A DNA stretch of 64,000 bases from the NCBI RefSeq assembly GCF_004027225.2, contig NC_046358.1, forward strand, positions 5,980,720 to 6,044,719, written 5' to 3'. This DNA is from Strigops habroptila (taxonomy: Eukaryota; Chordata; Aves; Psittaciformes; Psittacidae). The notes below the pieces were generated by a model, which did no database searches, had not been told where the DNA came from, and was given only the letters and a program-made list of their open reading frames with translations. This document shows positions 52,501-62,500 of the stretch, one piece after another; position 1 is the stretch's first letter; every line of letters begins with the position of its first letter. The position numbers were made by a program, and so were the translations under genes.

Positions 52501-55500
52501 CTTTAGTAGCTGATTTTTCTACTCTCTGCACCCACCCCAAATCACCTTTCTTGTGTTAATCTAAAGGCTGCAACAGTCTTGAATGAGTCAGTCTTGAAAC
52601 AATGCCATCCTCTGCTTTATGACAAGAAGCTAGATAGAGGTGCATGTAGAAGCTAGGGTGGAGGACATCTTCCTGCTATATACTTTTGATTGTGCTGCCT
52701 TCATGACTCAGACTTACTTTTTGCATATTCAAGCTGTCTGGGTGCATTTGCATACATTTACTTCTTGAGTGACTATTTCTCATCTCTCCCTGTGGCTGAT
52801 TAAGATACAGAGGAAACGAACATTATTATTTCTTTTTGTAGCTGAAAACCTCTCTTTCAGAGCCTTGAAACTAAGAATGAATATCTTACTGTGAATAAAC
52901 ACCAGCAGTGCCCTTAAAGCCCACATGCTGAGGTGTGTTGTTTGTCCCTGCTCCTTGGCGCATTCCCTGTTTAGCCACCTTTGAGTAGGTAAGAGTTTGA
53001 CAGATGGCCAATGCAGCAGTGTTTACAGACCTAGGAAATCAGGATGGCTTATCTCCAAAGGAGGAGTATCATCTGCCTCTTTCTCTTGAAACCTGGAAGC
53101 AGGTTTGGGACCACTCTTTCTTACTCGAGGTGTTCTTTCTCCTGTGCAGTGAGAACATTACACTTTGAATAGCTGTGTGGTGAAAACACATATGCCACCA
53201 GTGAGTGATTCAGTATGTTGCAGAATTCTCTGCACTGATAACAGAAATAGTCTTAGGAGTTTCAGAAAGTAGGGCATAAATAGGGAAGATATTCCTGAAT
53301 GGTCTTTGACGTCCATCATTTGTTTTTCCCTTCTAGGAGGTTGCTGGAGTCTTCCCTCATTTCGTTATCTCGCTATGATGGAGCAGGGTCCCGGGAACAT
53401 CCAATCTACCCAGACCCAGCCAGGTAAGAGCTAAATGCAATCTAAAGACATTTAAGTTTCATAAACAAAAGCATAACTTCAGTATAACTCACTGCATACT
53501 TTGGGAATGGTTCATATATTGAGCCCATCTCATCCTCAGTGACTTGCCATGGGCCCAGGGTGCAAACCAAATGAGAAGATGCTGTTAAGTCTGGGAGAGA
53601 ATGAGGAAAAAAGGAAGAAACTGCTGTTGAAGTAAGCAGCTAAGGCTTCCTGAAATCATTTGGGATGGAGAACACTAGGTGGCAAGCAGGTCCAACAGTA
53701 AATGAGATGATATCAATAAATTTGAAATCTCTTTCGAAGAAAAATGAAGAAAAACCAAATAGCCAATTCAGGAGTAAGGGAGAATGAAGTCAAGGCAGGT
53801 GGGAGCTGGTGTGAGCAGACAACGTGCTTGGAAGGCTGGAGTGTTTCCATAAATGTATCAGTATGAGAGAGAGCATAACCAGGATGTTATGTATGCTTAA
53901 CTAAGAACAAAATACTGACAATTATTTCTGAAGAGTCATGAATCACTGACATTAGACATGGAAACACCTGTAGTGCTGCTTAATCTTCAGAAGAGGTGGG
54001 AGTGTTTCAGAGGACTTGAAAAAGCAAACATGGCAGAGTTATCAAAAATGGAAAGGGTTGATCTTTGCAGTTTCTACTTGGTGAATTAAGAAAGCAACAG
54101 ATGGGAGAATGTGACCTACAGGCTCTGTCAAAAGAAATGATAGAATCGTGAACAGCAAGCAGCTTTGGAAGCTTTCGAAGAATAAATCGTGACAAATAAG
54201 CTTCCCTTAGGTGGGTTTAACAAAGCTATGAATGAGGAAAATTCACTAAGTGTTAAATATATCTGCTTTAGCCTCTTAGGGACCTTTGGCATAGCTGCAT
54301 GAATTGAGGGCTACTAAGATTTATTATAAGGGAGGGTACAGGAATACCAGTGTATGAAAACTAAATATCTAAGTTGCTAAAGGAGGTTTGGCTTTTTGTC
54401 TATTTATTTATCTCACTTTTTTACATCATTAACAACAAAATCTGCATTTTTATACAGATGATGCTCTAAGTACAAGTTCTGAAATAAAAAGCTATTTTGC
54501 AAACTGGCCAGACAGTATAATGATGCTGGTAAATAACTCCTTGCTAACTATGTCTGTAGATAAAGCCTTGTACAGGTGAAATCTTATATTAGGCTTTTTT
54601 CCCTGAAAGTTGCTTTGTAAAGATTAAGTCAAAGGCTCAGGAATGATGTAAATAAACTGTTTGTAGTGAGGGGAAATTAAGGTGGAGTGTGCTTCCTTAT
54701 ATGTAAGGATGTTGGGAAACCAACCTGGGTAACTGCACAAGGTCTTGGCGACAGCATGTCAGAATGATGCTGATAAATGCAAAAGCTTTCTAAATGGCAA
54801 TTGATTTACTGACAGGTAAAGGAACTGATTTACCTGGAAAGATGAAAATGATATTTTACAAATGTTAATTAAAAGGTATTACTAGAGTCAGGACTATTTG
54901 TGAATGCCAAGAGCTGCTAAATGGCTGAAGTGCATGATTCCTTATTTCTGGAGTGCATAATTCAAAGCAGGCAGATTTGTTCAGCAGAGATTATAAGAAC
55001 TCATTCTTGCGCTCTGGGAGCTGCCTTTTAAAAAGAAAAGGAGGAGGGCCTGCCCAGGTTACTGAATTCTTTCTTTTTTCTTCTGTCAGATATCTGCTAT
55101 GATGAAGTTCAATAAAATATGTGAAAAGGGGTCAATGCCCCAGACATTTCCTAGCATAAGGAGCATTGTCTGAAATATTTTTCAACTTGAAGCCATTTTT
55201 GAAGCAATATAATGCTCTTCATGGGACAGTCCAAGTGGTTTTAGGTTGTGGTAGAAGCTGTAGTAGCTTGAGTTTATAAGGAGGCTTGAAAGAGAAGTCC
55301 AGTGTGAAAATCTGTTCCAAGAGGGTTAATTTTTTCCAGTGAGCGTCACTGTCCTTTTCAGAGGATGAGATTCATAAATGCGTAATTGGCGTGAGCTGGA
55401 AGTTTGAGTGGGGTGAGATCAGAGTCTTCTTCCGTAAACCTCACTGGTGTGTGAGGCTGGAAGGATGTTTTTATCTGTCCCTTTAACTTGTTAAGAATTT

Positions 55501-58500
55501 GGGGATATGATTAAAAGAAATGTTACTGCATTTTGAGCTTTTTTTTGTAGCATCCTAAGTTTGTAAGGGAAAGTTATGACTTTCAAATGTTCTTAAAAAA
55601 CAAAGTGGAAAAGTGAAACAAAGGTGAATTAAATATAATAAACAAATCTATAGTTGTCTGTGTGTACGTGTGTTTAAATATATATTAAAACTATACATAC
55701 CTCCTTAAGACCAAGCTGTCTCAAACAGCTGTGGGGTTTTTTTCCATTTTATTTCTTCATTATAAACTACATGATCTGAAGAAGTTATTTCTGAGAGAGT
55801 ACATGTGTGTTAGTTTTGTTTCTGCATCTACTGTCTGTAATGGTGTCATACTTGAATAACCTAGGTCAGGAGTGAGGCAGGGAGAACATTTTACGAAGTT
55901 TCATCAGGTTTAGAATGAATATTCTGATGTAGATTCCAGCAGTCTTTCTCGGTGCCCTTGTTGAACTTCTCCAAGGTCAGCTTGGCTGTCCTGTCATTCT
56001 CTGCAGTTTCCATGTGTACTGAGCGCAGAAAACAATCTGCAGGGAATCAAATAAAGCTGTCATCAAAGAAACCTACATTATTGTTTTTAATAGAAATACT
56101 TTAAAAGATGCTCTCAGACTGCCTCTGTAAAGCATCACAAGGGTGTTTGGTAAATGCATTCTCCAGAAAAAAATCTAAGTTGCTAGAAAGTTGTTGGGAA
56201 AGAGACTTTCAGGCCAAATACTGCGAGTTGAAGGATTAAATGGAATGGAAGCAACCAGAAGTTGGTGTCTGCTACCACCAAGGATTGGTGGTATGTATGC
56301 CACCCGTAGATATACTAAGAAAATAATTGACACCAGTCAGATAACCCGCTTGAAACATGTCTGCTGACTGAGAGACATTTGGAGGTGTGAGCGAACATCC
56401 TGGCAATCAGCATCAAGGCAGGGTTGATGAGTGGCATTGGTGCTTGTGAAATGTCAAGGAACTTGGGGGTCTGCACAGCAGTGTATTGCTCTTGGGTGCA
56501 GATACACCAATTCTTGTGGCTTTCTTGGGGAACTGGGTCTAGACATTTCCCAGAGCAAAACACTTCCTTCCTTCAGTTCCATTTCTCACTGGCCAGCCAG
56601 CAGCACTGTGTGCCTAGAGGAAGCACTGCCTCTCGGTGATGTGGTTGCTGGATGAGATAGAAGCTGTTTGCTTCTGGTTTTTGCACTGCAGTGTTTCTCC
56701 CACTCAGTGCCTTGTTCTGTGGTGGTCAGGTATGGCAGCATAGCCTCTCCTTCAGTAAATGGGCTCCAGTCACTTCAGAGATGAGGTTAATTTAGCTCCT
56801 TGGCGTCATCAAATACAGCCCACTATCCTGTGGATGCAAACTTGGTTTAAGAACTACTGGATAACCTCTGTCTGTGTTTTGCCACTGCTTTATGAGAAGC
56901 ACAGGTGAGAAATAAACAGGCTAAGGAGCCTGCTGTGACTGGTGTGTCTTTAGCCAGCTGGTAGACTAACTTTGGTCAGGGGCTGATTTACAGTTGTGTT
57001 CAATAGCTGAATGAACTGAAGAGATATGTTTAATATTAACCGGTGTTTCTTAGGCTGCTTTGCAGCTTTCTCCTCCCTCCAGGACAGCTACATCTCTTAT
57101 GCTGGCTCTCAGCTCTGGTTCTGATTTGTGTCATAACCGTATTCCAAAGACAGATAAAGCCCAACAATTTCTTTTTCTCCTGCATGCACTCATCTGCAAA
57201 GATTAATTCTTTAGCCTATTGCTTGGAATATGTTCCTGCCCTTTTGCACTTTATCCCTCACACCTTCTCTCTGTGTATCAGACTTAAGCTTCTTGTCTTG
57301 TCTTTAGAAATCTTTTTCACAGTCTGTCCATTCTATACACCATGTGCTGTCAGGAAGCTGATTCTGGCATCTCAGCATCCATTATGGCCAATCTTTGTTG
57401 CCTACTGTTTCTTGTTCTAACAAGCATCATTGTGTTTTCTTCTTATGATGTGCTGTGCTGCATAATTTGAGAAGCCTAAATGTCTACAAAACTCATTCTT
57501 CATCTCTTTCTGTAAAACTAACTCTCCCTTGGTGTGATTTTAGCAAAGAAAAAAAGTTTCAGTGATTATACTGCTGGACTGCTGAGACCACTTTGTTCAT
57601 GTTTTCTAGTGTTGCCTTGTTTCCATTTTCCTTTCTTCCTCTATATGCACATATTATGCTGTAGACTTATTTTTATGCATACAGAGAGGCTTTGGCTTGC
57701 GAAAAAGGCCGAAGAAAAGAACAACCCTCATTTATGAGTGCACTGCTGTAATGCCTTACTTTTTTATGTTTGGCCTATTAAGTCTTCGGGGGAGCGGGGA
57801 GAAGTGCTGTGTTTGTACAGCGAAGCCTTCTGCGTTACATAAGCATGAACAGCTTTAACTCATCAAACAGTGCATAAAAGATCCAGGAAGAATCCAAAAC
57901 AAACTGAGTGTGTGGTTCCCTTTACCCTCTTGTTACTTACTGACTAGGTTTTTAGACCCCTGGGCCTTTAGTCTGTCTGCTAAACTTGCCTCTTTACCAA
58001 GATGGCAGCCTACTATGGTACAGGGAGCTTACCTTGGGGAAGAGATTCTCTCCTTGTGTCTACGTGACTTCTAGTTCCTTTCTTTCTTGCCATCTTCTCT
58101 TTTGCTTATGTGCCCTGAATGTATAGCAGAACGAGAGATTGAGTGTCTTTGGGTGTCTGCAGCCAAAACAACATTAATACAATTTATGCCTTGAAAAATT
58201 AGTACATTTTTTTTATGCTGCTCTAGGGAGCATATTCTCTAGAAATACTATTAAATGTAGTTTTCCACTGAAATATCGTTTAGGGATAACAGAGTGCTTT
58301 ATCAGACCCAATCTGACTGAATGCTGCTCATGCTGTAGTGGATGCGAAACTTACCCATATACAAGCAAAGTGTTATTCCCAGTATATTCCCATAGAATCA
58401 GCACAGCTCTGGGAGGGAGAAAAGATAGAAGTCTTCTGACAATCATAGAATCAGTGATGATTCTGGAGTTGCATTTTTATTGCTGGTTGTAGGGTAACAC

Positions 58501-59568
58501 AGTGAATGTGTGTGGTATTGGTCACTATAAAGTTAAACGTATCCTCAAGAGTCTTCATGGCTGATGCTGATGTCCACTGTAAAACAAATTTAGCTTGAAA
58601 CTCAGATCTGAACACGGGTAGCATTCCTGTAAGGCAGACAGGCCACTTCTCTTTGTGATTGCAAATGAGTATATTTTAATCTCTAGACTATCCTGTGGAA
58701 TTCACTATTCATTTGAAGGGATTTGCTTTATTTTTCTTTAAGGCCGTTCACACTTTTCATTTGTAGATTAAAATTAGTGCTGCTCTCTCCATTATGCTGT
58801 CTCTTGCCCATAGTGCCTTTATAAGAAATTAGTTTGTATTTTCATGACCCTAGGAAGTACCAGTCTAGTAACTTGAATTGAATACAAAAGAACAAAATCA
58901 AACACATGGATGGAATGGGGTAGGGAGCTAGAAGTTACAGGAATAGACATCTTAATGTCTAATTACTTGGGGAGGGTTGTTGTCATCTCCTATTCTCCCC
59001 CCAAATTACAGTTCAAGTACAATCTAAATAAGACTAAAGAAGTGATCATTCAAACATCTGAGGTGTCTGGATTTTAATAGTGAGTAACTGTGCCGCAGAA
59101 AGCATGTGTCCTTAGAAGCAAACTTCTCTGTGCTGTGGATGAGATTTTTGTCTATAGATACTTCGTAGTTCTGTTTGCACAAGAAGGGAATCACATGGGA
59201 ATGTGTAAAGGGAAAATTACTTCTACTGGCTTTCCTTATTCACTTTGTCTTTTACTCATGGATAAAATGCAAACAGCCAATTACGTGATATGCTGTTACT
59301 GTCCTAGCATTTGGAGCTCAAAAGGAAAAATAGGACTGGTGGTTGTTCTGTACCTGTGTAACAAGTCCGTGTATCTCTCGTTCAGGTTGTCTCCTGCTGC
59401 ATATTATGCTCAGAGGATGATCCAGTATCTTTCCCGGAGGGACAGTATTCGACAACGCTCTATGAGATACCAACAAAACCGTCTCCGCTCTTCCTCCTCC
59501 TCTTCTTCCACTTCAGAGAACTCAAGCCCATCTGTAGAGGGAAATGATCTGGAATTTGAAGACTTTGA
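31459..59568 (+). CDS. AMBRA1: AMBRA1, activating molecule in BECN1-regulated autophagy (residues 1-782; 3' part beyond right edge)
   Basis: AMBRA1 is a largely disordered scaffold. It promotes Beclin 1/VPS34 and ULK1 activity in autophagy and serves as a CUL4-DDB1 substrate receptor, including for D-type cyclins. Eight coding segments join in frame: 31459-31593, 31848-31906, 32641-32824, 33462-33634, 34392-34458, 35035-36494, 53337-53423 and 59386-59568. They total 2348 nt, 782 codons plus 2 nt of about 1300 in human. The start [19 protein letters not shown] matches vertebrate AMBRA1. Three WD40 repeats span about residues 51-175 (for example [13 protein letters not shown]). The later C-terminal half of the propeller, the dynein light chain TQT sites and the LIR are outside the window. 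A non-ATG in-frame extension upstream was not used; ATG at 31459 has G at -3. All introns are GT-AG. Confidence 0.97.
31848..31906 (+). CDS. AMBRA1: AMBRA1 coding exon 2 (59 nt)
   Basis: The exon encodes [19 protein letters not shown] (residues 46-64) and a split codon. The serine in PDSP is residue 52, encoded at 31866-31868. It corresponds to human S52, reported as the mTORC1 phosphorylation site that silences AMBRA1 toward ULK1. The acceptor is TTTCAG and the donor GACAG|GTAATT. Confidence 0.95.
32641..32824 (+). CDS. AMBRA1: AMBRA1 coding exon 3
   Basis: The 184-nt exon encodes residues 65-126, most of WD40 repeats 1 and 2 ([20 protein letters not shown] and [20 protein letters not shown]). 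It ends in WDLH|GTAAGT. Confidence 0.97.
33462..33634 (+). CDS. AMBRA1: AMBRA1 coding exon 4
   Basis: The 173-nt exon encodes residues 127-183, WD40 repeat 3 ([20 protein letters not shown] and [18 protein letters not shown]). The acceptor is ATTCAG and the donor GTCAG|GTGAGT. Confidence 0.97.
34392..34458 (+). CDS. AMBRA1: AMBRA1 coding exon 5
   Basis: The 67-nt exon encodes residues 185-206 ([20 protein letters not shown] then QQ). The acceptor is GTTTTAG and the donor CAG|GTAAGG. It ends the N-terminal propeller part. Confidence 0.96.
35035..36494 (+). CDS. AMBRA1: AMBRA1 coding exon 6 (1460 nt, disordered region)
   Basis: A single large exon encodes residues 207-692, the Ser/Pro/Gln-rich insertion between the two halves of the WD40 propeller. 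It starts [20 protein letters not shown] after CTGCAG at 35034 and ends [10 protein letters not shown] before AG|GTAAGA. It has a run of 12 prolines (270-281) and a cysteine cluster at 305, 306, 313, 315 and 318. A C574-x-x-C577 pair lies in [20 protein letters not shown]. The region from about residue 533 on corresponds to the Beclin 1-binding part mapped in the mammalian protein. Long frames on the other strand are shadows. Confidence 0.97.
35224..35259 (+). repeat. CCN repeat encoding 12 prolines in AMBRA1
   Basis: Twelve consecutive proline codons (a mixture of CCT, CCA and CCG) follow ATPS. From memory the human tract is roughly half as long. The mixed codons argue against a very recent expansion. 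Confidence 0.9.
37868..38160 (-). mobile_element. CR1 LINE, 3' fragment (reverse orientation)
   Basis: The plus strand begins with two copies of the terminal motif (TCATAGAATCATAGAATGG). It follows the CR1 3' region to about 38160, where similarity stops abruptly. On the minus strand the ORF2 C-terminal frame is still largely open ([20 protein letters not shown], then [16 protein letters not shown]), which suggests a relatively young copy. It is 5'-truncated, as most CR1s are. Confidence 0.96.
42945..42963 (+). repeat. G-rich run (G11 then short G blocks)
   Basis: Eleven consecutive Gs are followed by A-separated G blocks. It could fold as a G-quadruplex, but the length may also reflect sequencing slippage. 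Confidence 0.8.
50786..50810 (+). repeat. perfect 11-bp inverted repeat, 3-nt loop
   Basis: TAAAGCAGCAG at 50786-50796 and its exact reverse complement at 50800-50810 flank CTC. It lies deep in AMBRA1 intron 6. No function is evident. Confidence 0.85.
53337..53423 (+). CDS. AMBRA1: AMBRA1 coding exon 7 (87 nt, frame-neutral)
   Basis: The exon encodes [20 protein letters not shown] and on to HPIYPDPA (residues 694-721) with split codons of the same phase at both ends. Skipping it would therefore keep the frame. The acceptor is CTTCTAG and the donor CCAG|GTAAGA. Very long introns flank it on both sides (16.8 and 6.0 kb). Confidence 0.96.
53424..59385 (+). other. AMBRA1: AMBRA1 intron 7
   Basis: A 6-kb intron with no exon or mobile element recognised. 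A 7-bp palindrome (AGAATCA/TGATTCT, 4-nt loop) lies at 58446-58463. The first copy of a direct repeat lies at 59081-59170. Confidence 0.6.
59081..59170 (+). repeat. direct repeat, copy 1 (upstream of AMBRA1 coding exon 8)
   Basis: The segment matches 59931-60020 at an offset of exactly 850 nt. There are 3 differences over the first 80 positions and a few more in the last 10. Homology fades on both sides. The identity of the repeat is unknown. Confidence 0.9.
59386..59568 (+). CDS. AMBRA1: AMBRA1 coding exon 8 (183 nt, frame-neutral; last in window)
   Basis: The exon encodes residues 722-782: [20 protein letters not shown], then [15 protein letters not shown], a poly-Ser stretch and the acidic NDLEFEDFE. 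The acceptor is GTTCAG and the donor TTTGA|GTAAGT. The exon length is divisible by three. It lies in the Beclin 1-binding part of the protein. The frame stays open for 98 codons upstream of the acceptor, but that extension is intronic. Confidence 0.95.
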
Positions 59569-62500
59569 GTAAGTGTGCATGCTGCTGTGTCCTCTTGCTT
59601 GAGTCTGTTGTCAGCACAAGACCGCTTTGTGGCTTCCCACTGTTTACCAATCAAAGACATCTCAGGCTTCCTGTAGGAACAGTTTAAGTTAAGTCATTCA
59701 ATAAATAATTAGAGCAGTGATTGCTACAAATGGGTCTTGTCATTTCTGTTAGGAAAATTAAGGATGCTTTAGGCTACCTTCAACACGTGAGGCTATCTCA
59801 ACCAGATTTAAAAGACTGGTTAAATAAAGAAAAGAAGAATCTTTCTCTCATGGAACAGATGGGGAGCCAAGGGTTTATTAGAGCTTTCAAATATTGAGAG
59901 AGAACGGGAACCATTAAGAGTCTTTAATACTGAGTAACTGTGTCACAGAAAGCATGTGTCCTTAGAAGCAAACTTCTCTGTGCTGTGGATGAGCTTTTTG
60001 TCTATAGATACTGTGTAGTGGTTCTTTGGTCTAAGGCTGTAAGAAAACAGACAGATGTGCTCTGTTACTTTTACTCATTCTATCTGTGCAGCTTTGTCAA
60101 ATTAATTGAAGTTCCTGGTATTGTTTTTTTGGAGGGCTTGGTGATCATGAGTCTGTGTTAAGGCTTAGTTTCCTGGAAGGAGGACAAATGGCCTCTTGTG
60201 TCAAAGTGAGGAATGACTCTGCATCCAGACCTTAGAAGAGCACTGCCATGAGCCGCTGTATTTCTTTCTGAGTGGTTCTCCTGATAAACTTTTAAAGTCT
60301 GCTCTCGAGCATCTGCTTTTGGACTTCTAGTGATACCCAGTGTAATCCCAGCAAATTTATTGCAACCCTTTCCAATAAATGGTAGGAATGGATTGCTTAG
60401 ATGGCATGGAGACTGGAAGCTCAGGAATTTAGATTAAAATCCATTTTAGAAAGAAAGAGAATTTGATCTTTCTAGTCTCTGTTCAGTCACTTCCTTTTAA
60501 ATATGGAATTTTCCCTGGGTACTTTTAAGTATTTCACTGATTTTCCCCCCTACCTTTCCCCCTTTGTGTATATTGTGATTAAAACGTAGTGTGATTCTGA
60601 GCATGGTCATAGAAGTAGTCTACAGTGGTAGTGTAGTAGGGAGGTGTGTTTGATGGGAACTGTGAACTCAAAAATTTAGGCTTTTATATTGCTGCCAGCA
60701 GAGGATGCTGTCAACTTTGCTACTATCATAACGTTCATGTTCACTTGCTGCAGTGGCCCGTACTTGAGATGGCATGTTGTTAAAGCTCCATGTCCTTTGT
60801 GTCAGGGTGAAGTCCCTTTATGAAGGACACTGGTAACTCTAGCTATTCCCAGAAAAGCAAGATATTAATCCCTTTCTCACTTTTTAAGTGGTGGTAGACT
60901 TTTTTTTCTCTTAGAATGTTGTTTTGTGAAGCTGTCATTTCATGTTTCAACAGTTGAATATTCAGAAGTACAAGGTGAGTGAATGTCTTCCCCTCTCATT
61001 GTGGCCTTGTTTGTGTAAGATGTAAATGAGGGGAGATCATGCAGAAGAATCACTGTGTAGTAGCTTTTCTAAGCAGCTTCATGGTCTGGAAGAGAAGAAA
61101 TATGGTGGCTTTGTGAGGTGGGTCTCACAAAAGCTCTAGAAGCTCAGGTATAGACCTTTATTTCCATTATTCCGTTTTATTTGTCTGAGGTGGCTTGTTC
61201 TGCTGGGAAAATAAAAATAGTAAGTTCTTCATTCAGAGAGTCGGGCAAAAGCCTGCAGAGAAGTGTGTTCCCCTGCAGATAATGTTCACACAGTGAGAGC
61301 ACCCAGTCAGGGAAGCAATTCAATCAGCCATGCTAAGGTTGTCTTTCATTTCATACTGAGCAAAAAGAAGTGTTTATTCCTTAATGTGCAGTGGCTGAAT
61401 TTGTTGGTTGAATATTTAATCTTGAATTCTTATCCGTGCATTCAAGACATTCCGCCTTTTCCCTTCTCTACTTTGTTATTTCTCCTAGCTGATGAGAGGG
61501 AGCTGCTGTGCGGGGGTCCTTAGAGCTGGAACTTCTCGTGACTCATTTGATTTCTTCTGCTGACACTTCACAATGAAATCTCTCATACAGAATTCTTGCT
61601 TCTCTTTTTGGCTCCTGTATCCCCCCGCTTTGCTTGCTCATATGAGCAGAGTCGTGTATTTCTTCGTGTGTTTCTTTCCTGCCCTGTTTTAGATGCTCTG
61701 GCTTGCCTGCTTCTCCAGATCTGATGTAGGACAGGGAATTGGTGCTGTTTCTAGCTATCTGCAGCTCATGCTTTTCTCCTGGAATTCAGTGGGTCTTTTT
61801 TAATATAAAAACCATAGCAAATTGCCTTGATGTTTTATCTTTCTAAACTGGTTAATGTAATTGATAAATATTCTCTTTCTTTCATTTTCCTAGAGATCAG
61901 GAGAAAGAGATAAGGGGCATTAGACACCAGTTGGTTTTACTACATGTGGAGCTCTGGGCAAGGAGGGAGCCCTGTGTGTGTGCAAGGAAGACTCTTGGCT
62001 CTCGGTTTTTTGTGGGGTTCTGAGGTTTTTTTCTCCTTTAAGATTCGTTTTGTATCTTTTCAGCTTTACTTACCTAATGGCCTAGTAAGGGGCATGAAAA
62101 ACATGCCCTGTTGGTGTGCTTATGGTCTCTAAATTTAAGCTAAAGCCTCTCCTCCAGTGTGTCAGTCTAATGGTGTCATTTTCTCCATGCAGTTTCTCCA
62201 GAATCTCATTTGAATTAATTCACAAATACATTTAGCTTGTGATAGCAGTAGCAGTAGTGTTGGTCTAAGAATGTGAAGTAGAGTGGGTTTTATAGGTATT
62301 AGTAATATCCTTCTATTATACCAGCTTTAATGGACAGGGGAGGAGGAGGGAGACACAGCTATACACCTGTGTTATCTCGTTTAATAAGATGTTATCTCTC
62401 TCCATGTGCTGCCTGTGTTTAATCTGTCACTGTTGTCATCTCACTGCTTGTTGAATACAACTGACAACTGTAAACTTAGTCATGTCTGCATGAAAGCATT

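Larger units (their letters stand above)
36495..53336 (+). other. AMBRA1: AMBRA1 intron 6 (16.8 kb)
   Basis: The intron contains one CR1 fragment at 37868-38160, a G11 run at 42945-42955 and a perfect 11-bp inverted repeat at 50786-50810. I recognise no exon, pseudogene or RNA gene. Open frames of 100-155 codons inside it have no recognisable similarity. Confidence 0.6.

Noticed and set aside
57043-57420. 125-codon hydrophobic open frame in AMBRA1 intron 7
   Set aside because: The hydrophobicity comes from T-rich intronic sequence; there is no homology I recognise.
58446-58463. 7-bp palindrome next to a CATAGAATC motif, possible CR1 end
   Set aside because: Only the terminal motif matches and no CR1 body follows, so a mobile element cannot be supported.
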